A DNA stretch of 7,072 bases, from NCBI GenBank assembly GCA_021414045.1, contig JAIOPF010000288.1, forward strand, positions 1 through 7,072, given 5' to 3'. This document shows positions 1-4,545 of the stretch, in pieces. Made by a program: the position numbers and the translations under genes. The stretch is from Deltaproteobacteria bacterium. GTDB lineage: Bacteria; UBA10199; DSSB01. Every line of letters begins with the position of its first letter. Within the stretch, counting starts at the first letter, position 1. Under the pieces are notes generated by a model, which was given only the letters and a program-made list of their open reading frames with translations, was not told where the DNA came from and did not search any database.

Positions 1-938
1 GGGCTCAGGGCGTCCACGGGAAAGAAAGGCAGCGCTTCGTCCTCGGAAAGCGCCAGCAGCTGGACGTCCGCGCCCACGCTGTCTCCCGCCTTGGTGAAGA
101 TGCCGTCGGTCACGTCTCCCACCAGATTATTACCCCTCGAATCCACCCCATTGGCGCTTCGGATATCCGCTTTTCCCACAGTGCCCGTATTTTCCGAGAC
201 GATGGAGTTTTGCAAAGTTCCGCCGCCCCAGATGCCCCCGCCTTCCGCTGCGGAGTTTTTGGAAATCGTCGCGTAATTCACGTTCAACACGGCGCCGTTA
301 ATGACGATGGCGCCACCGCCCAAATCGGTGGCCGAGTTTTTTCCTAGGGTGCTGTTTTCAAGATGCACGTTTCCGGCGGCTACATAGAGGGCTCCGCCGT
401 TTTTCGCTTCATTGGCGGTGAAGGAAGAGGCCGCGATGTTGGTGATTCCCTTCACTTGGTAAAGGGCCCCACCGTCGCCCTGCGGAGCCGAATTTTGGGT
501 GAGGTGCACCGAGTCGAGGTTGAGCGTCCCGCCCTTGTTGCGGATGGCGCCGCCCGTGGTGCTGGTGCCATTCCTCAACGTGAGATCCGATAGACTCACC
601 GTCTTGCCGTCGGCGATATCGAAGATGCGACTTTGGGCGTCGCCTTCGATAGCCGAGACCTGGGCGCCGGCGCCGGTGATTTGAATATTTTTATTCAGGT
701 CGAAGTCGCCGCTTTGGTTTTGGTCTTCGACGCCGTCGATCTGGATTTTCACGGTCATCCCGCCGGGAATGACGATGACGTCCCCGTCCTTGGCTTGATT
801 GATCAAAGCGCGAAGCTGGGTGGGTTTCCCGCTGTCCCCCGGATCTTCCACGGTGAGTTGATCCGCATGGGCGAAGGCGATGGGTTGAGCGGCCAATACG
901 AAAAATGACAACAAGAGGCTGCGAAATGAATGAAACAT
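1..938 (-). CDS. Secreted beta-helix repeat protein (Pmp/CSLREA-like), 5' part, runs off left edge
   Basis: The frame opens at the ATG complementary to 936-938 and stays open for 312 codons to the window edge, so the C-terminus is missing. An AAGGAGAG ribosome site lies about 5 bases upstream of the start. Residues 1-25 form a signal peptide (basic start, Leu/Phe core, AHA before the likely cut at 25/26). Residues 26-60 read like the opening of chlamydial-Pmp/CSLREA-type proteins (LTVEDPGDSG, LRALINQAKDGDVIVIPGG). From about 115 there are five beta-helix coils, each with a GGA[I/L] or GGGI turn (at 129, 156, 181, 208 and 233, period 25-27 residues). Each turn is preceded or followed by NSA/FTAN-type Asn ladders. 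The last visible residues (LPFFPVDALS) resemble the segment before 'PAIDAG' that closes such modules. It probably acts at the cell surface or is exported as an adhesin-like passenger; the exact role is unknown. No membrane anchor or autotransporter barrel is visible, because it would lie off the window. Confidence 0.85.
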   Translation of the reverse strand, partial: MFHSFRSLLLSFFVLAAQPIAFAHADQLTVEDPGDSGKPTQLRALINQAKDGDVIVIPGGMTVKIQIDGVEDQNQSGDFDLNKNIQITGAGAQVSAIEGDAQSRIFDIADGKTVSLSDLTLRNGTSTTGGAIRNKGGTLNLDSVHLTQNSAPQGDGGALYQVKGITNIAASSFTANEAKNGGALYVAAGNVHLENSTLGKNSATDLGGGAIVINGAVLNVNYATISKNSAAEGGGIWGGGTLQNSIVSENTGTVGKADIRSANGVDSRGNNLVGDVTDGIFTKAGDSVGADVQLLALSEDEALPFFPVDALS

Positions 939-1107
939 GATCTCTCCTTTTCAATGGGCGGGGTGCCCGTTTTCTCAAGAAGAGAGCAAGAAAATGGCCA
1001 AAGACGGCGGCTTTAAATCTCTATGGATTTCAAAGAGATGGGTATTGCTTCGGGAAAAAAGGGACGGTGAAAAATAAGAAAATTTAGAAAATTAGAAAAA
1101 AGGTGAG
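939..1107 (-). other. Intergenic leader region of the beta-helix gene
   Basis: About 170 bases separate the lipoprotein terminator from the beta-helix gene. I see no clear -35/-10 pair. The region holds an AT-rich hairpin: arms 1011-1019 and 1026-1035, nine pairs with one bulged base at 1031 and a six-base loop. A small GGGC/GCCC hairpin (956-959 with 965-968) lies just before the ribosome site. A long T-rich run on the minus strand follows the upstream terminator. A leader promoter is expected here because the upstream gene appears to be terminated, but it is not recognisable. Confidence 0.35.
941..949 (-). promoter_or_regulatory. Ribosome binding site of the beta-helix protein gene
   Basis: On the minus strand this reads AAGGAGAGA and sits a few bases before the ATG at 938. 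It decides the start: the longer upstream ATG at 978 belongs to a different frame that encodes an Arg-rich shadow. Confidence 0.7.
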
Positions 1108-1138
1108 AAAAAAACTATGGCCCCAGAGGCGCTGGGAC
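1108..1138 (-). terminator. Probable intrinsic terminator after the lipoprotein gene
   Basis: On the minus strand a 7-pair stem GTCCCAG / CTGGGGC (one G-U pair, loop of 5) is formed by 1132-1138 and 1120-1126. It is followed by CATAG and then seven T. The hairpin overlaps the last codons of the lipoprotein gene and the stop codon lies between stem and T-run. The five-base gap before the T-run is a little long, so the strength is uncertain. Confidence 0.45.
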
Positions 1139-1549
1139 GACACCCGACTGTCCGCACTTGGCGCTAATGACCCCGCTTTGCGCGCCGCTGGCGAAGTTCA
1201 CCAAATAGGTCCCGCGATTTCCGCAAGGCAGCAGCGCGATGCCATCGGTGCCGGTGCAGGCCGCGAAGACCGCCGTTTCCGGCGGATCGGCGCAAGCATT
1301 GCCTTGTTCGTCAACCAGGGCCAAGGCGTCTTCCTCCTCGATTCGCATCTGAGGATTATCCGCGGGAATCCAGACCGTGGCGCCGGGCACGGGATTGCCT
1401 TGGGTGTCCGTCACCAGAATCAGGATATTTGAAGTGATGCCCTGAGACGAGCTAAAGCTTCCGCAAGCGGAGGACAAAAGACAAAGAAATCCAAGGAATA
1501 GGGCTTGAAATTTTAGGGTAAAGGAATCGGGTTCGACTTGCGTCGTCAT
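1115..1549 (-). CDS. Predicted lipoprotein with a carboxypeptidase-regulatory-like (Ig-fold) domain
   Basis: The product is 144 aa, complete, with TAG stop. A hydrophobic stretch at 14-28 ends in LSSAC with Cys29, which fits a signal peptidase II lipobox, so the mature protein is probably a membrane-anchored lipoprotein. The n-region is unusual: it is 13 residues long and carries Glu6 and Asp8 with a single Lys13. Residues 42-62 (ILVTDTQGNPVPGATVWIP) are the typical first strands of a carboxypeptidase-regulatory/transthyretin-like domain. Residues 99-119 (GTDGIALLPC, GTYLVNF) give the matching 'T-D-G-x-A' and final strands. Four Cys (86, 98, 109, 132) lie in the mature part and could form two disulfides, which suits an extracytoplasmic location. 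There is no convincing Shine-Dalgarno site at the start. The gene begins 28 bases after the small Cys-rich gene and may be translated by coupling. No enzymatic role is visible; a structural or binding role is inferred. Confidence 0.75.
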   Translation of the reverse strand: MTTQVEPDSFTLKFQALFLGFLCLLSSACGSFSSSQGITSNILILVTDTQGNPVPGATVWIPADNPQMRIEEEDALALVDEQGNACADPPETAVFAACTGTDGIALLPCGNRGTYLVNFASGAQSGVISAKCGQSGVVPAPLGP

Positions 1550-1577
1550 GAAGAGAGGTTCTTAAACCCTTATCGCC

Positions 1578-1778
1578 TTAAGGACAAGCGACAGGTTCGC
1601 AGACCATTTTGCCGTCGTCGCCGCGACGGCATTTTTCACATCGGCGGTCGTTGAGGGTCGAGATTGTCTTGGATTTGCCGTGAAGTGAAACCGTCGCGCC
1701 GGCGCTAGGAACAGCCACCAAGCCCAGTCCCAGAAGGAAGCCGGCCAAGGTCATCAGCGCCGTGATTTTAGGTTTCAT
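1578..1778 (-). CDS. Small secreted Cys-rich peptide
   Basis: The product is 66 aa. I chose the ATG complementary to 1776-1778 because AAGGAG (1788-1793) lies 9 bases before it. The two upstream in-frame ATGs either precede that site (1805) or abut it (1787). Residues 1-28 are a clear signal peptide: MKPK start, Leu/Gly/Val core, AGA before the cut. The mature part is only about 38 residues, basic, with four Cys in the pattern C-x2-C-x9-C-x4-C-P (47, 50, 60, 65). This pattern resembles the second half of von Willebrand type C modules, but that is a visual likeness only and the protein may simply be a lineage-specific disulfide-bonded peptide. It is first in a likely two-gene unit with the lipoprotein 28 bases downstream. 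No function can be assigned. Confidence 0.65.
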   Translation of the reverse strand: MKPKITALMTLAGFLLGLGLVAVPSAGATVSLHGKSKTISTLNDRRCEKCRRGDDGKMVCEPVACP

Positions 1779-1787
1779 AGGGTTCAT

Positions 1788-1793
1788 CTCCTT
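1788..1793 (-). promoter_or_regulatory. Ribosome binding site deciding the start of the small Cys-rich gene
   Basis: AAGGAG on the minus strand, 9 bases before the ATG at 1778. It directly touches another in-frame ATG at 1787, which is too close to be served by it. Confidence 0.6.
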
Positions 1794-1803
1794 ACCAGAT
1801 CGC

Positions 1804-1831
1804 ATTGTTCAAAACATCCCAGAAATATCAA
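1804..1831 (-). promoter_or_regulatory. Candidate sigma-70-type promoter for the small Cys-rich gene / lipoprotein pair
   Basis: On the minus strand, TTGATA (1826-1831, 5 of 6 to the consensus) and AACAAT (1804-1809, 4 of 6) are separated by 16 bases. Transcription would begin near 1797, just before the AAGGAG site. The match is moderate and the sequence between sctU and this gene is AT-rich, so a chance match is possible. Confidence 0.35.
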
Positions 1832-1867
1832 CAAGTTTATTATCGGCTCTCCCGTAAAAACGTTACG

Positions 1868-3031
1868 TCATGCGTAATGGATCTGACTACCCCGCTCCTC
1901 CTGACGTTTCTTGGCCTCTTTCATACGGTAGACGTAAGCCAGGACTTCGGCAACAGAATTGTACAATTCCTCAGGAATTTCAGCACCTTCCTCCATCTCA
2001 AATAGAGCCCAAGCCAGGGGGATATTCCTCATGATGGGAATCCCCTCGTCCGTCGCGACTTGCTTGATCATTTCAGCGAAGGCCCTCTGCCCCTTGATCA
2101 TGATCTCGGGAGCCACCATCGTCTCGCGGTCATACTTCATCGCCACGGCGACGTGCACCGAATTGGCAACGACGACGTCGCTCTGCTTCACCGCCGCCTT
2201 GGCGTCACCGAAGGCGAATTCCCGGTGCATCTGCTTGCGATGCCCCTTGATGTGCGGATCGCCTTCATCCTGTTTGTACTCGCGCTTCACCTCGTCCTTG
2301 GTCATGCGCATCTGCTTCATGAACTGTTTCTTCTGGATCATGAAATCGACCACGGAAATCACCAAGAAGGCCAAGAGAACCTTGAGAATGAAGCTGAACA
2401 GGATATCCGCGCTGAGCGTCGCCGCGCCCTGAATGGGATAGGCTTCGGCAGGAACCGCCCCGATGGTCCCCTCGATGGAATGGGCGCTGGTCGGAATCTG
2501 GATCGTGGCCGTCTGCAAAATAGTGTAGAGCTGCTTGTTGATGGTCGAATAGGCCAGGTAAAAGATGACGAAGATCTTGGCAATGTTCTTGGCCAGCTCG
2601 ATGAAGGTCTGGGTCTTGAACATGTTCTTCATGCCTTCGATGGCGTTCAGCTTCTTCATCTGGGGCTTGAGGGGTTCCATGGCGAAAATGGAGCCGACCT
2701 GCATGTAACCGACGAAGAAGGCGACAACACCACCCACTAAGGCGATGGGCAAGATGATCTTGCCGAAAGAGAGCAGGCAGGCCTTCCCCAAGGTCCAGAT
2801 CTGCGCGCCGTCGACGTGTTCGTGGGAAACGACATAGCTGAAGCAAAGCTTCATGAGGTCGCGAAGCTCGTTCATCGCGGCGCCCATGCCCATGGCGATG
2901 ACGCCGAAAATAGCCAGGAGCACGGCGATGGTACTGACGTCCTTGCTCTTCGGCACCTGGCCCTTTTTACGAGCCTCGCGGAGCCGCTTCGGTGTGGCTT
3001 CTTCGGTTTTTTCGCCAGCGCTCTCGGCCAT
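1868..3031 (-). CDS. sctU: SctU/FlhB-family type III secretion export-switch protein with a non-canonical NSVH cleavage motif
   Basis: The product is 387 aa, full length for the family. It sits in the inner membrane export gate and normally switches substrate class after self-cleavage. Residues 7-31 (EKTEEATPKRLREARKKGQV, KSKDV) are the family N-terminus. Four membrane segments are visible at about 32-53, 86-110, 150-164 and 210-232, followed by a basic linker with EYKQDEGDPHIKGHRKQ at 251-267. The cytoplasmic domain reads DVVVANSVHVAVAMKYD at 285-301. The normally invariant NPTH is NSVH (290-293), keeping Asn and His but replacing Pro and Thr. The rest of the domain is intact (IPEELYNSVAEVLAYVYR at 352-369). 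Wording such as KSKDV, ETMVAP and IMRNIPLAWALFE favours injectisome SctU over flagellar FlhB, but this is not certain. The start is fixed because a TGA stop directly precedes the ATG; there is no clear Shine-Dalgarno site. No other secretion gene is present in the window. Confidence 0.88.
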   Translation of the reverse strand: MAESAGEKTEEATPKRLREARKKGQVPKSKDVSTIAVLLAIFGVIAMGMGAAMNELRDLMKLCFSYVVSHEHVDGAQIWTLGKACLLSFGKIILPIALVGGVVAFFVGYMQVGSIFAMEPLKPQMKKLNAIEGMKNMFKTQTFIELAKNIAKIFVIFYLAYSTINKQLYTILQTATIQIPTSAHSIEGTIGAVPAEAYPIQGAATLSADILFSFILKVLLAFLVISVVDFMIQKKQFMKQMRMTKDEVKREYKQDEGDPHIKGHRKQMHREFAFGDAKAAVKQSDVVVANSVHVAVAMKYDRETMVAPEIMIKGQRAFAEMIKQVATDEGIPIMRNIPLAWALFEMEEGAEIPEELYNSVAEVLAYVYRMKEAKKRQEERGSQIHYA

Positions 3032-3106
3032 TCAGCAACGATTCAGCTTGAGAATTCAGAGACTTACCTATCATTACTTCAAGCAAGTCTTCAGAAAACC
3101 TCGCGG

Positions 3107-3170
3107 GGCCTATAGACCCAATTCTCTACAGATATCGGTATTTTAGCACAGTGGAGTTGTGGCCTATAGA
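3107..3170. repeat. Pair of 10-bp direct repeats GGCCTATAGA
   Basis: Identical GGCCTATAGA copies lie at 3107-3116 and 3161-3170, 54 bases apart, flanking the candidate sctU promoter. They could be protein-binding half sites or a chance pair; nothing else supports a role. Confidence 0.3.
3140..3148 (-). promoter_or_regulatory. Candidate extended -10 promoter upstream of sctU
   Basis: The minus strand reads TGCTAAAAT: TAAAAT is 5 of 6 to the -10 consensus and has the TG-n extension. There is no good -35 box 16-18 bases upstream, which extended -10 promoters can tolerate. Transcription would start about 100 bases before the sctU ATG. It lies between the inverted-repeat element and the gene. Confidence 0.3.
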
Positions 3171-3183
3171 GGTATCCCTATAC

Positions 3184-3321
3184 AGGCTGTTGAAAAACCA
3201 CCGGCAGTTGGGCCAAGCCGCCATAGGCGGATTGGCGGGTCCCGAAAATCCGGAGGATTTTTGGGCGGCCTGTGAAGCCGGATTCACTCCGGCGAGAACA
3301 AAATTAGTTTTTCAACAGCCT
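3184..3321. mobile_element. 138-bp MITE-like inverted-repeat element
   Basis: Perfect 15-bp terminal inverted repeats, AGGCTGTTGAAAAAC at 3184-3198 and its reverse complement at 3307-3321, bound a 138-bp segment with no coding capacity. Inside are three perfect small hairpins: CCGCC-ATA-GGCGG (3218-3230), AAAATCC-GGA-GGATTTT (3245-3261) and GCCGGA-TTCAC-TCCGGC (3277-3293). The element starts one base after the hemB stop codon and ends about 150 bases before sctU. I see no unambiguous target-site duplication (flanks CTATAC and ATTA), so insertion is not proven. It could be a non-autonomous element mobilised in trans, a dispersed structured repeat, or part of the hemB 3' end processing/termination region. 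The outer repeats resemble ends I associate with insertion sequences, without naming a family. Confidence 0.6.
3245..3261. repeat. Internal hairpin of the inverted-repeat element, possible weak terminator
   Basis: Seven-pair stem with a three-base loop. It ends in TTTT when read on the minus strand and in TTTTT when read on the plus strand, so it could weakly end transcription in either direction, including that of hemB. Confidence 0.3.
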
Positions 3322-3322
3322 A

Positions 3323-4306
3323 TTAAAGATGCGAGGCGTAATCCTTCGCAAAGTAGCTGATCAAAATATCGGCCCCCGCCCGTTTCAAGACGGTCCAGGT
3401 TTCCAGAACAGCCGAGGCCTCGTCGATGGCCCCGTGTTGGGCCGCGAATTTGATAGCCGCATACTCGCCGCTGACCTGATAGGCCGCCAAGGGAACGTCG
3501 AAACGTTCCCGCAGGGCCCGCAAGACATCGAGGGACGTCAGGGCCGGCTTGACCATCAACACATCAGCGCCCTCTTCCAAGTCCTGGCGGGCCTCTCGCA
3601 GGGCTTCGTGAAAATTCGCCGGATCCATCTGATAGCTTTTTCTATCCCCAAACTTGGGAGCGGAATCCAAAGCCTCGCGGAAGGGCCCATAGAAAGAACT
3701 GGCGTACTTCACGGCATAGGACAGGATTGGAAGATGCTTGAAGCCCGCCGCGTCCAATTCGTCGCGGATTTTCTGCACCCGGCCGTCCATCATGTCGCTG
3801 GGCGCGATGATATCGGCGCCCGCTCGGGCCATGCTGCCAGCGATCTTGCTCAAGATTTCGAGGGTGGAGTCATTCTCGATCAGGCTCCTCTCACCGGCTT
3901 CTTGGATTAAACCGCAATGCCCGTGATCCGTATAATCGCAAAGGCAAACGTCCGCGATCAGGAGTAGCTCGGGAATTTCCTTTTTGATCGCGGTCAAGGC
4001 CTGTTGGACCACCCCGTCTTCGCGGGATCCCCAGGAAGCGACGGCGTCCTTGCCCTCGGGGATACCGAAGAGCAGCACCGACTTCACGCCGGCCTTGGCG
4101 ATGGCTTCGCATTCGCGCAAGGCCTCGTCGGGCGAGAGTTGGGCAATCCCCGGCATCGTCGCGATGGCCCGACGCTCCTTCTTCCCAGGACGCACAAAAA
4201 TCGGCATCACCAGGTTGTCGGGATGAACCCGGATTTCGCGGACCAAGTCCCGGATGGCGGGATTTTCGCGCAATCGGCGGGGGCGGACGGTGGGGAAATG
4301 TGCCAT
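3323..4306 (-). CDS. hemB: Porphobilinogen synthase (delta-aminolevulinic acid dehydratase), zinc type
   Basis: Condenses two 5-aminolevulinate molecules into porphobilinogen in tetrapyrrole (haem) synthesis; cytoplasmic, usually octameric. The product is 327 aa, the usual length for the family. Residues 119-132 read DVCLCDYTDHGHCG, with Cys121, Cys123 and Cys131 as the catalytic zinc ligands. The Schiff-base lysines are Lys200 (in SYAVKYASSFYGPFR) and Lys253 (in MVKPALTSLD). The segment IAPSDMMDGRV (167-177) and YQVSGEYAAIK (276-286) are also highly typical. The start is supported by AGAGG (4312-4316) five bases upstream. The TAA stop lies one base from the inverted-repeat element. A candidate promoter is found at 4412-4441. 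No other haem genes are adjacent, so it appears to be a single-gene unit, with sctU about 290 bases downstream possibly under its own promoter. Confidence 0.98.
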   Translation of the reverse strand: MAHFPTVRPRRLRENPAIRDLVREIRVHPDNLVMPIFVRPGKKERRAIATMPGIAQLSPDEALRECEAIAKAGVKSVLLFGIPEGKDAVASWGSREDGVVQQALTAIKKEIPELLLIADVCLCDYTDHGHCGLIQEAGERSLIENDSTLEILSKIAGSMARAGADIIAPSDMMDGRVQKIRDELDAAGFKHLPILSYAVKYASSFYGPFREALDSAPKFGDRKSYQMDPANFHEALREARQDLEEGADVLMVKPALTSLDVLRALRERFDVPLAAYQVSGEYAAIKFAAQHGAIDEASAVLETWTVLKRAGADILISYFAKDYASHL

Positions 4307-4311
4307 AAAAG

Positions 4312-4316
4312 CCTCT
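4312..4316 (-). promoter_or_regulatory. Ribosome binding site of hemB
   Basis: AGAGG on the minus strand, five bases before the ATG at 4306. Confidence 0.65.
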
Positions 4317-4322
4317 TGACTT

Positions 4323-4338
4323 GTAACTGCATGGTTAC
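4323..4338. promoter_or_regulatory. Dyad GTAAC-N6-GTTAC in the hemB leader, possible operator or leader hairpin
   Basis: A perfect 5-bp dyad with a six-base centre, six bases upstream of the hemB ribosome site. It could be a repressor site or a small mRNA hairpin that affects hemB translation. No known regulator can be matched from sequence alone. Confidence 0.35.
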
Positions 4339-4368
4339 TATTCGCGGCGTTTCGTGAAAATACCTGCT

Positions 4369-4396
4369 TTTACATGGAAATACGCAACAATATCCA
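4369..4396 (+). promoter_or_regulatory. Weak candidate promoter for the large plus-strand gene
   Basis: TTTACA (4369-4374, 5 of 6) and TATCCA (4391-4396, 3 of 6) are 16 bases apart. The -10 match is poor. It is the best pair I found in the AT-rich half of the divergent region, and a different sigma factor may be used. Confidence 0.18.
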
Positions 4397-4411
4397 GCAG
4401 CGATCGAGAAA

Positions 4412-4441
4412 ATTATCGTAGAAAATTTACGTTAATTTCAA
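4412..4441 (-). promoter_or_regulatory. Candidate sigma-70-type promoter of hemB
   Basis: On the minus strand TTGAAA (4436-4441, 5 of 6) and GATAAT (4412-4417, 5 of 6) are spaced by 18 bases in an AT-rich stretch. Transcription would start near 4405, giving a leader of about 100 bases. Confidence 0.4.
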
Positions 4442-4453
4442 TGAATTTGAAAA

Positions 4454-4479
4454 GGATTTCGCAGCGTCACGCGGAATCC
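4454..4479. repeat. Nine-pair hairpin in the divergent intergenic region
   Basis: GGATTTCGC (4454-4462) pairs with GCGGAATCC (4471-4479) with one G-T wobble and an eight-base loop. On the minus strand it is followed by TTTT, so it might block antisense transcription towards hemB. On the plus strand it would be in the leader of the large gene. Confidence 0.45.
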
Positions 4480-4485
4480 TAAAAA

Positions 4486-4531
4486 GAGGATATCCTCCGG
4501 GTAAGGCCTTGCGCCATTTCGAGGGTCCTCG
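4486..4531. promoter_or_regulatory. Two GAGG/CCTC dyads upstream of the large plus-strand gene
   Basis: A perfect 12-bp palindrome GAGGATATCCTC (4486-4497) and a second dyad CGAGG-GT-CCTCG (4520-4531) have centres 34 bases apart. They lie immediately before the ribosome site, which itself contains another GAGG. They may be paired operators or alternative mRNA pairings that cover the ribosome site; neither is established. Confidence 0.35.
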
Positions 4532-4536
4532 TTTTT

Positions 4537-4541
4537 GAGGG
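4537..4541 (+). promoter_or_regulatory. Ribosome binding site of the large plus-strand gene
   Basis: GAGGG four bases before the ATG at 4546. CCTC at 4527-4530 could pair with it across a six-base loop. Confidence 0.6.
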
Positions 4542-4545
4542 AAAC

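Noticed and set aside
691..978. Arg-rich minus-strand frame of 95 codons
   Set aside because: Out of frame with the signal-peptide-bearing beta-helix gene, which has the good ribosome site and a recognisable fold.
2060..2740. Plus-strand open frame of 226 codons
   Set aside because: Antisense to the SctU/FlhB gene, rich in His, Leu, Asp and Gly, with no motif.
3131..3140. CCGATAT on the minus strand as a flagellar sigma-28 -10 box
   Set aside because: The required TAAA box about 15 bases upstream is missing; the nearby TAAA is only three bases away.
3151..3360. Plus-strand open frame of 69 codons across the inverted-repeat element
   Set aside because: It is formed by the non-coding repeat and the antisense end of hemB; it has no ribosome site.
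3329..3910. Plus-strand open frame of 193 codons
   Set aside because: Antisense to hemB, whose protein is unmistakable.
4441..4482. Short plus-strand leader peptide (ATG at 4441, TAA at 4480, 13 codons)
   Set aside because: No ribosome site and no codon pattern that would suggest attenuation; it only shows that the large gene cannot start further upstream in that frame.
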